Below, piece by piece: positions 1 through 6,376 of a DNA stretch of 27,679 bases. Position numbers and translations under genes: made by a program. Each line of letters opens with the position of its first letter. Within the stretch, counting starts at the first letter, position 1. This DNA is from DATFEN01 sp035691285 (lineage in GTDB: Bacteria > Acidobacteriota > Vicinamibacteria > Fen-336). The notes under the pieces were generated by a model. It ran no database searches, was not told the origin of the DNA, and saw only the letters and a list, made by a program, of their open reading frames with translations. The stretch spans positions 1-27,679 of the forward strand of contig DASSJI010000149.1 of NCBI GenBank assembly GCA_035691285.1, written 5' to 3'.

Positions 1-733
1 GCATGCGACTGAGCAGGTCCTTCTTCACGACGCCGGGCACGCCGGTCTTCCGTTGTGCGATCAGATCGTCGGCGATCCGGTGCATGAGCCGGATGTCTTC
101 GGCGTACCGGCGGCGGGTGGGCAGCATGAGCCGGCTCTGGAGTGGATGGCGCGCCGTTCTGCCGACCGCCTCGGCCAGCGCCCTCGTCAGGGCGCCCACG
201 AAGGGATGCGATTCGTTCTGGTAGAAGCTGTTGAACCGATAGCTCATGGCGCACAGCGCGATGGTGTCGAGCGTGAGGCGCGTCATGTTGTCCACCACGT
301 CGATCACCGCACCCCCACCGAACCGCTCCCAGCGCGTCAACAGCTGGTCGGCGATGTCGTGCATGCCATCGAACATGTCGCGCATGGCGGCGGGACTGAA
401 GACGGGCATCAGGATGCGGTGGGCCTTGCCCCAGCTCGCCTCGTCGCCGTGTGCGGTGACCAGGCCATCGCCGGCGAACTCGCGGAGGTTTTCGAGCGCC
501 TGGTTCTCCCCCTTCTCGAAGCGCTTCTCGTCCGACAGCTCGTCGACGAGCGCTTGCGAGCTGATGAAGATCACGTCGCCGCCAGGCAGGCTGAGGCGGT
601 AGATGGGCCCGTAGGTACGTGCCAGGCGGATCATGCTCAGGACCGGTGCCTTCGGATCGAGGTCCTTGATGTTCCCCAGAATGGGGTGGGGCTTCGGCTG
701 GGGAAGCGTCGCCGTTTCGACCTGCGTGGTCAT
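1..733 (-). CDS. CYP102 (P450-BM3-like) fatty-acid hydroxylase, N-terminal part, cut by window edge
   Basis: The reverse strand reads without a stop from an ATG at 733 to the window edge, giving 244 residues. Seen: blocks that align closely, from memory, with the haem domain of Bacillus P450-BM3, including FAGDGL (86-91), the W..KAH..L.P.FS stretch, MTRLTLDTIALC and YRFNSFY..ESHPF. Known: CYP102 enzymes are soluble, self-sufficient fusions of a P450 to an FMN/FAD reductase that hydroxylate fatty acids near the omega end. The haem-Cys loop and any reductase lie outside the window, so the fusion is inferred. Odd: the positions matching BM3 Arg47, Tyr51 and Phe87 are Gly52, Phe56 and Val92, so the substrate pocket should differ. 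AAGGA lies 8 nt before the ATG. The gene follows the SDR by 53 bp and probably shares its promoter. Confidence 0.93.
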   Translation of the reverse strand, partial: MTTQVETATLPQPKPHPILGNIKDLDPKAPVLSMIRLARTYGPIYRLSLPGGDVIFISSQALVDELSDEKRFEKGENQALENLREFAGDGLVTAHGDEASWGKAHRILMPVFSPAAMRDMFDGMHDIADQLLTRWERFGGGAVIDVVDNMTRLTLDTIALCAMSYRFNSFYQNESHPFVGALTRALAEAVGRTARHPLQSRLMLPTRRRYAEDIRLMHRIADDLIAQRKTGVPGVVKKDLLSRM

Positions 734-786
734 CGTCTCCGTCCTTTCTCCTCGCCACGTCCTGGCTCACGACCCTCGCAACGCGC

Positions 787-1641
787 TCAGCGAGCACCGG
801 CGGCCTGGCGGACCGTCGCGCCGCTCACCATTGATGGTGCCGGCTGTGCGGGGCCGCCTCGCAGGCGGCACTCGAATCCGCCGTCGGCGAACATCACCTG
901 GCCCGTGAGCTGTGTGTTCTCGGCAGAGACGAGCCAGGCAAGCAGGGCGGCCGCGTCCTGCGGACGGCCAGGGAAGGCCCCCCGCAACGGCGTGAGATCC
1001 TGCAACGGTCTGCTCCTCGCGGGGTCGTTGAGGATGAAGGCGGCGGCAGGCGTGTCGTAGAGGCCGAGCGCCACGACGTTGAGGGGGATGCCGGCCCCTG
1101 CCCAGTCCGGGCTCGACGCGGCGCTACGACACCATCGATTGAGCGCCAGCTTCGCGTTGCCGTAGACCGTTTCGCGAACCTGCGAGGCATCGCGTCCGGC
1201 TCGTTCCGCCTCGTCGGCCACGTCCCGGGCGACGCCTATGGCCTTCGCCTCGCTTCCGCCAAGACAGGCATCGACGAGATCCATGCGAGAGGCGAACAGG
1301 GACCCGATCGACGACACGGCAACCGCTCGGGGCGCGGCGCTCCGCGCGAGCAGCGGACGAAGCCCGTCGAGCGTCGCGACGGCTCCAAAGTAGTTCAGTT
1401 GAACGCTGGTCTCGACCGGCCCGCCCCCCGCGTTGGCAATGACCGCGTCGGCCGCACCACTGCATCGGCTGGCGACACCCGCGATGAGCGCCCTGCGCCC
1501 CTCTGCGGTCGCGAGGTTGGCGATCACGTCAGCGTCTCGCAAGTCGGCCGTGATGACGCGGACGCCGCGCTCGCGCAAGTGGCTCACGGTTGCCGCACCA
1601 ATGCCCGATGCGGCGCCGGTGACGACGACCACCCGATTCAT
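787..1641 (-). CDS. Short-chain dehydrogenase resembling 3-alpha-hydroxysteroid dehydrogenase/carbonyl reductase
   Basis: A 284-residue classical SDR. Seen: the cofactor motif TGAASGIG (8-15), NAG at 70-72, catalytic Ser near 111 (VSSIGS), and Tyr160/Lys164 in YGNAK. The segment DADVIANLATAEGRRALIAGV resembles Comamonas 3-alpha-HSD/carbonyl reductase more than a generic SDR, and the usual length there is about 257. A roughly 25-residue tail after the FADGGFECRLRGG region is extra. Inferred role: NAD(P)-dependent oxidation or reduction of a hydroxyl/carbonyl group, perhaps on the product of the P450 53 bp downstream. The start is well supported: GGAGGAGGAG ends 6 nt before the ATG. A consensus sigma54 promoter lies about 85 bp upstream, and the divergent gene encodes a sigma54 activator. 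The substrate cannot be read from the sequence. Confidence 0.9.
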   Translation of the reverse strand: MNRVVVVTGAASGIGAATVSHLRERGVRVITADLRDADVIANLATAEGRRALIAGVASRCSGAADAVIANAGGGPVETSVQLNYFGAVATLDGLRPLLARSAAPRAVAVSSIGSLFASRMDLVDACLGGSEAKAIGVARDVADEAERAGRDASQVRETVYGNAKLALNRWCRSAASSPDWAGAGIPLNVVALGLYDTPAAAFILNDPARSRPLQDLTPLRGAFPGRPQDAAALLAWLVSAENTQLTGQVMFADGGFECRLRGGPAQPAPSMVSGATVRQAAGAR

Positions 1642-1647
1642 CTTTGG

Positions 1648-1657
1648 CTCCTCCTCC
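1648..1657 (-). promoter_or_regulatory. Strong ribosome binding site of the SDR gene
   Basis: GGAGGAGGAG on the reverse strand, 6 nt before the ATG at 1641. It fixes the start and contrasts with the many genes in this window that lack such a site. Confidence 0.8.
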
Positions 1658-1725
1658 CGGCGTCGGATCGCTCGGCGCCTGGCTCGGCTTCGAGCAAATC
1701 CCCGCGGCCATGTCCCACGCTTGGG

Positions 1726-1740
1726 GCAACGCGGGTGCCA
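1726..1740 (-). promoter_or_regulatory. Sigma54 (-24/-12) promoter driving SDR-P450
   Basis: The reverse strand reads TGGCACCCGCGTTGC, that is TGGCAC-N5-TTGC. This is a full match to the core sigma54 consensus, with the GG and GC dinucleotides exactly 12 nt apart. The predicted start point is near 1714, giving a leader of about 72 nt before the SDR with its strong ribosome binding site. The gene on the other side of the 153-bp gap encodes a sigma54-dependent activator, which makes a chance match less likely. Confidence 0.72.
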
Positions 1741-1748
1741 CCACGGCT

Positions 1749-1764
1749 CCAGTCCTGTAACTGG
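1749..1764. promoter_or_regulatory. Inverted repeat, possible activator or operator site
   Basis: CCAGT-N6-ACTGG, a perfect 5-bp inverted repeat. It lies 8 bp upstream of the -24 element of the predicted sigma54 promoter and 30 bp before the activator start. It could be an activator binding site or an autoregulatory operator. The only evidence is symmetry and position. Confidence 0.3.
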
Positions 1765-1794
1765 CTTATATTGAGTCGTTTGTCGGACTTCCTA

Positions 1795-3492
1795 ATGAGT
1801 CGAGCGTCCAACGAAACATCGTTGTTTCAACGATTTTTTCAGTTGAACCATCACGAGATTTCGTCTAACGTCGCGGCGGTGCGCCTGGAGTCGTTGCAGA
1901 AGGTTTCCCTGGCGCTCGCCGAGGAGCGGTCTCCGGACGTCCTCCTCCAACGCCTGGTTCAGGGCCTGGTCGACGAGGGGGTCGCGCTGGCGCGCGTCTG
2001 GCTCCTGGATCGTGGCGACATCTGCCAGGCATGCCCCATGCGCGACGAGTGCCCCGATCAGACCCGGTGTCTCCATCTCGTCGCGAGCGCCGGTCGATCC
2101 AAGGACGGCGGTGAAGACTGGTCGCGCCTGTCCGGCAGCTTCCGACGCATCCCGCTTGGCGCGCGGAAGGTCGGCCACGTTGGCGCGACGGGATCGTCGG
2201 TATTGATCCGCGACCTCGCCCAGGAGCAACACTGGAAGCCGAACGCAGACTGGGTCCTTCACGAGACGATCCGCAGCTTCGCGGGCCACCCACTCGTATT
2301 CCGGGGCGAGCTGCTCGGAGTGCTCGGCGTCTTCTCACGAGCGCCGCTCGACGACGACGCGTTCGAATGGCTGCGCGTGTTCGCTGGCCACGCGGCCGTC
2401 TCGATCGCCAATGCACGCGCTTTCGTGGAAATCGAGCGCTTGCGTTCGAAGCTGGAGATCGAGAACGCGTACCTGCGCGAGGAGATCAAGGGCACGCTCG
2501 CCCCGAGTGACATCATCGGCAACAGCCTGGCGATTCAGCGGGTCTTGCAGCAGATCGAGGTCGTCGCACCGACGGATGCCAACGTGCTCGTTCTCGGGGA
2601 ATCGGGCACCGGCAAGGAGCTCGTCGCCCGCCGCATCCACGAGCAGAGCCAAAGGCGCGAGCGACCGCTGATCACGGTGAACTGCGCATCGATCCCCCGC
2701 GAGCTGTTCGAGAGCGAGTTCTTCGGGCATGCGAAGGGTGCGTTCACCGGCGCCCTGCGCGATCGCGCCGGACGCTTTCAGGCCGCCGACGGCGGGACGC
2801 TGTTCCTCGACGAGATCGGCGAGATCCCGCTTGAGCTGCAGAGCAAGCTCCTTCGAGCCATCCAGGAGGGGCAGTTCGAGCGCGTCGGAGAAGAGCGGAC
2901 GAGGCGCATCGACGTGCGGATCGTGGCCGCCACCAATCGCGACCTGCCCCACGAGGTCGCGCAGGGTCGTTTCCGGCAGGATCTGTATTACCGGCTCAGC
3001 GTGTTTCCGGTCCACGTTCCGCCGTTGCGTGAGCGGCTCGAAGACATCGCTGAGCTCGCGGCCTGTTTCGTCGGGCGATCGGCGAAGCGCATACGTATGC
3101 GGCCTGCGAGCATCGGACGACAGCAGCTCGAAGCGCTTCGCCGGTATCCATGGCCCGGAAATATCCGCGAGCTTCAGAACGTGATCGAAAGGGCCGTGAT
3201 CCTGTCGCGCGGCGGCGGGCCACTGCAATTCGATCTGGCGCTTCCAGCTGGCGCAGCCGGCATGTCGGCGCGGAACGAACGAGCGGAGGCCGTAGAGGGA
3301 TTCGTGACCGCTCGTGAATTCCGAGAGCGAGAACGACAGAACCTGCTCGGCGCGCTCGTCGCCGCCGGCTGGAGAATCTACGGCCGCGACGGCGCCGCGG
3401 CACGTCTCGGGATCAAGCCGACCACGCTGGCGTCAAGAATGAAGACGCTGGGCATCGCCCGTCCCGGCTCACCTTCGGCGGGTCGGGGATAG
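1795..3492 (+). CDS. Sigma54-dependent transcriptional activator (GAF - AAA+ - Fis-type HTH)
   Basis: A 565-residue bacterial enhancer-binding protein. Seen in order: a GAF sensor domain (about 31-210), a short coiled linker (about 211-235), and an AAA+ domain with Walker A GESGTGKE (268-275), the sigma54-contact loop GAFTGA (315-320) and Walker B FLDE (about 337-340). YPWPGNIREL follows at 451-460, and a Fis-like helix-turn-helix lies at about 533-555. The GAF domain carries four closely spaced cysteines (77, 80, 86, 92) that may bind metal or sense redox state. There is no receiver domain, so control is probably by a ligand or redox signal. Its likely target is the consensus sigma54 promoter of the divergent SDR-P450 pair. 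The start is less certain: the ribosome binding site is weak, TTG codons lie just upstream, and the first 20 codons are AT-rich. Confidence 0.9.
   Translation: MSRASNETSLFQRFFQLNHHEISSNVAAVRLESLQKVSLALAEERSPDVLLQRLVQGLVDEGVALARVWLLDRGDICQACPMRDECPDQTRCLHLVASAGRSKDGGEDWSRLSGSFRRIPLGARKVGHVGATGSSVLIRDLAQEQHWKPNADWVLHETIRSFAGHPLVFRGELLGVLGVFSRAPLDDDAFEWLRVFAGHAAVSIANARAFVEIERLRSKLEIENAYLREEIKGTLAPSDIIGNSLAIQRVLQQIEVVAPTDANVLVLGESGTGKELVARRIHEQSQRRERPLITVNCASIPRELFESEFFGHAKGAFTGALRDRAGRFQAADGGTLFLDEIGEIPLELQSKLLRAIQEGQFERVGEERTRRIDVRIVAATNRDLPHEVAQGRFRQDLYYRLSVFPVHVPPLRERLEDIAELAACFVGRSAKRIRMRPASIGRQQLEALRRYPWPGNIRELQNVIERAVILSRGGGPLQFDLALPAGAAGMSARNERAEAVEGFVTAREFRERERQNLLGALVAAGWRIYGRDGAAARLGIKPTTLASRMKTLGIARPGSPSAGRG
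1813..1828. repeat. Perfect inverted repeat in an AT-rich patch at the activator 5' end
   Basis: GAAACA-TCGT-TGTTTC, 6-bp arms with a 4-bp loop, lying within codons 7-12 of the activator. The 60 bp from 1801 are only about 42% G+C, against about 70% around. It could be an upstream activator sequence, particularly if the true start is further downstream. Confidence 0.35.
1826..1847. repeat. Second inverted repeat in the same patch
   Basis: TTCAAC-N10-GTTGAA, perfect 6-bp arms that overlap the end of the repeat at 1813-1828. Symmetric sites about 85-120 bp upstream of a sigma54 promoter are typical of enhancer-binding protein sites. This is inference from position. Confidence 0.3.
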
Positions 3493-3663
3493 GGAGCTCC
3501 GGGGATACATCCCGGGCGAGTTAGGTGTCGGGCACGAGGACACCCTCGGCGTCACGGAGAACGGGTGCGAGAACCTCGCCCCAAAGTTCGGCCGAGGAGA
3601 CGTCGCGGCGGCAACAGTCCCCCGGCCAGGTGGTTCAGCGATGCGGCGCGCTCGCAGGCCAGC
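3493..3663. other. Intergenic gap between two convergent genes
   Basis: 171 bp between the activator and the tandem glycosyltransferase, which run towards each other. It holds the hairpin at 3524-3544. The reverse strand also has a short open frame of about 37 codons with protein-like composition ending in TAA near 3522. I see no start codon for it and no recognisable family. It may be chance in GC-rich DNA or a decayed gene tail. Confidence 0.5.
3524..3544. terminator. Hairpin between convergent genes, possible terminator
   Basis: GGTGTC-N9-GACACC, a perfect 6-bp stem in the gap between two convergent genes. Neither strand has a T-tract, so intrinsic termination is uncertain. Confidence 0.3.
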
Positions 3664-6369
3664 TCAATGCCCGCCGAGCAACACGTCCTCGTAGCTGTCG
3701 GTCATCGCGCGGAGCGAGAAGCGCTCCGCCACCCGTTCGCGACCTGCCTGGCCCAGTCTGCGGCGCTTTTCGGTGTCGTGGCACAACTCGACCAGGGCCT
3801 CTGCCAGGCCGGCATCGTCCTCGCGCGCGACCAGCCGGCCGGAGACGCCGTCGACGATCTGCTCGCTCATCCCGCCGGCATCTGTTGCCGCAACCGCCAC
3901 TCCCCGGGCCATCGCCTCGAGCGAGGCGTTGGGGCATCCCGCCGGCTCGGCCACCAGGGCGAAGACGTCGAGCCCGTCCAGGAACGCCGCGGCCTCGACC
4001 TCGCCCAGGAACTCGACTTCGAGCCCGAGGGCCAGCCGCTCGAGCTCCCGGACGTGGCCCTGGGACTGGCGCTCGGCCGCGCCGCCGATCCGCAGCACGT
4101 GGGGCGGCAGCCGCGGGGCGGCGAGCCGCAGCGCGCGCAGCAGGCGGTCCACCCGCTTGCGGGGGTTTAGCCTCGCCAGGGTTCCGATCACGACCCGGCC
4201 GTTCGAAGAGCCGCGCAACCCGCCCGCCGGCACCTCGATGCCGTTGGGGATCACGTGGATCGGCGCGCCGAGCGCCCGCGCGCCCGCGGCCTCGGCCTGG
4301 TACTTCACGATCACGCCGGCCAGGCGAGCGCCATACTCGGCCGGCGACTCGTAGGCGAGCCCGGGACGCGGTCGAGCGAAGTATCGCTCCAGCGCCTCGA
4401 AGTACATCTCGCCGGGGCTCACGTCGAAGACCGGCACGTCCAGGAGCGTGTCGGCGAGCAGGAGCTTGTGCACGGCGATCACGTTCCAGAGCGCGATGGC
4501 TTGCGGTGCATCCGCCTCGATGGACTCGAGGATGCGGCTCACGGCGGCCGCGGGCTCCAGCTCCTCAGGCGGCGGCACGGCCAGCACCGGCACCCCCGCG
4601 GCCTCGAGGGCGCGTCGGCCACGCGTCGGGAAGCGGATCTGCTCCTGGATCACGGCAGCGCGTACCTTCCTGCCGCGCCGCCGCAGCTCGAGCAGCAGGC
4701 GGATCGCGCTCGACTGGGCGCCGCCCGTCGAGACGTTGTTCGCGACAAGGAGCAGGCCGTCGCCTCGGCGACGCCCGGACGCGCTCGCCACCGAGCGAAG
4801 CAGGCGCGCATGGTCCGCGGCCATCCGGCCGAGACTGAAGTGCCTCGCCGCGCCGGGCGCGAGCGCGGGGCGTTCGTCGCCACGGGCGATCGCGAGCAGC
4901 GGCGGGACGAAGTCGGCGGCCGGGGCGTCACTCCCGACCAGGGAGACGCCCGCCGTGCGCGCCGCGACCTCGGGCGCTCCGCCCACCGCGGTCGCGACGA
5001 CCGGCCGCTCGGAGGCCAGGGCCTCGAGCAACGCCAGGCTCAAGCCCTCGTGCGCGCTCGCGGAAACCAGGACGTCGGCGGCCCGGAGCAGCCCCGCCGC
5101 GTCGGACACCGAGCCCAGCGTCCTTACGTGGTCGCCGAGGCCGAAGCGCTCGACGGCTCTCTCGAGCTCGGCCTGGGCCAGCGTCGACGCCGCGCTGCCG
5201 GCGGAGGGCGATCCGGCCACGACGAGCCGCGCCTCCCGCGACGATCCCAGGCCTTCGAAGGCCGCGCGCAGCTCGCCCAGAACCCCCGGCAGGCGCTCCA
5301 GCCTCTTCTGCGGCCGCGCGTTCGCCAGGGCGAGCATCACGAAGTCGTCCGGCCCGAATCCCAGACGGGCGCGCCAGGCCCGCGCCGCGGCGTCGCGCTC
5401 CTGCGTGGGCGCGAAGCGGTCGAAGGCGATGCCGTTCCAGGCCGTGCGGCTGGGCAGGCTCAGGCCGGCCGCCGCGACGTCCCGCTGGACGGCGCGCGAG
5501 CAGGCGATCAGCAGGCTGGCATCACCGGGACGCAGCGAGGCCGTGCCCGCAGGCCACCCCGGCCGCTGGTTGTGGAGCGTCACGGCCACGGGTATGCCGG
5601 TGCGAGCCAGGGCGCGCACGTCGTCCGCCTCGAGCAAGTGGGCGTGAACCACGTCGATCCCCGACGCCACGAGCGCCTCTGCGAGACGCGGCGCCGCGCG
5701 GCCGCGCTGCTGCTCGCGATTCCACTCCAGGAGGGCGGTGTCGCGGGGCGGGATGATGGCCTGGCGTGTCGGCGCGCCCATCACCGCGAGCAGCGCCGTC
5801 AGACCCTGCGCGGGAAGGGCGCCGGCGAGATCGACGGCGATGCGCTCGGCGCCTCCCTGCTGCAGGCTGGTCACGACCTCGGCGACGCGCAGACGCTCGT
5901 CGAAGCCCACGTCCAGGGCCGACGCGCGAACGACGCGCGGACGTCGCCGGTCGCGCAGGCGCAACAGCCCTGGTCCCAGGCCGTCGTCGAGAGCGCCGCG
6001 GAGCGCGGTCAAGAGCGGCGCTTCGAGATAGACGCTGAAGGCCGCGGGCAGGTCGCCCCGCTCGAGGTCGAGGGCCACGCGCCAGGTGGCCGCGGGCGGC
6101 GACTCCCCGTCCACCGCGCCGAGCGCCAGCAAGGGGCGCGCGGTCGCGCTGGGTGGTGGGGCCTCCCAACGGGCTCCGATCGGCCAGGCCCCGGCCCTGA
6201 CCAGCCACGCCCCCCCGTCGGTCGCCTGCAGCGCTTCGGCGAGGAGGCGGGGGCCGCGCGCCTCGGCGGTCGCGATGCCCATCCGGTCCAGAGCGCGTCG
6301 CGTCCGGGAGCTTCGCCAGGCGGGCTCGTTCGGGTCGCTCCACACGACCACCCGGGGCGGGGCGTTCAC
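3664..6369 (-). CDS. Tandem two-domain GT4 glycosyltransferase
   Basis: A 901-residue protein starting at GTG, with two GT-B/GT4 units. Seen: an N-terminal region of about 160 residues with no family I recognise. Domain 1 (about 161-530) has the acceptor-side QQGGAER motif (170-176), the RPQKRL donor-site region (352-357) and EX7E intact (Glu441/Glu449). Domain 2 (about 537-895) has STGGAQ (547-552), HVIPNGIEV (705-713), NPRKR (735-739) and PNASLEAMA, but the first Glu of EX7E is Ala810. Known: GT4 enzymes transfer sugars from nucleotide sugars and usually act at the cytoplasmic membrane face on polysaccharide or lipid acceptors. Two domains suggest two consecutive transfers, or one catalytic plus one acceptor-binding unit. 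The gene starts 7 bp after the SUMF1-like gene, and a CATACT hexamer 9 nt before its GTG hints at an extra promoter. Confidence 0.88.
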   Translation of the reverse strand: MNAPPRVVVWSDPNEPAWRSSRTRRALDRMGIATAEARGPRLLAEALQATDGGAWLVRAGAWPIGARWEAPPPSATARPLLALGAVDGESPPAATWRVALDLERGDLPAAFSVYLEAPLLTALRGALDDGLGPGLLRLRDRRRPRVVRASALDVGFDERLRVAEVVTSLQQGGAERIAVDLAGALPAQGLTALLAVMGAPTRQAIIPPRDTALLEWNREQQRGRAAPRLAEALVASGIDVVHAHLLEADDVRALARTGIPVAVTLHNQRPGWPAGTASLRPGDASLLIACSRAVQRDVAAAGLSLPSRTAWNGIAFDRFAPTQERDAAARAWRARLGFGPDDFVMLALANARPQKRLERLPGVLGELRAAFEGLGSSREARLVVAGSPSAGSAASTLAQAELERAVERFGLGDHVRTLGSVSDAAGLLRAADVLVSASAHEGLSLALLEALASERPVVATAVGGAPEVAARTAGVSLVGSDAPAADFVPPLLAIARGDERPALAPGAARHFSLGRMAADHARLLRSVASASGRRRGDGLLLVANNVSTGGAQSSAIRLLLELRRRGRKVRAAVIQEQIRFPTRGRRALEAAGVPVLAVPPPEELEPAAAVSRILESIEADAPQAIALWNVIAVHKLLLADTLLDVPVFDVSPGEMYFEALERYFARPRPGLAYESPAEYGARLAGVIVKYQAEAAGARALGAPIHVIPNGIEVPAGGLRGSSNGRVVIGTLARLNPRKRVDRLLRALRLAAPRLPPHVLRIGGAAERQSQGHVRELERLALGLEVEFLGEVEAAAFLDGLDVFALVAEPAGCPNASLEAMARGVAVAATDAGGMSEQIVDGVSGRLVAREDDAGLAEALVELCHDTEKRRRLGQAGRERVAERFSLRAMTDSYEDVLLGGH

Positions 6370-6376
6370 GGGGCGC

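Noticed and set aside
53..1060. Long forward open frame over the P450 and SDR genes
   Set aside because: It is antisense to two clearly recognisable proteins, its translation resembles no family, and such shadows are expected at this G+C content.
1834..1839. T6 run as an intrinsic terminator
   Set aside because: It lies within the activator's coding start and no GC-rich hairpin precedes it.
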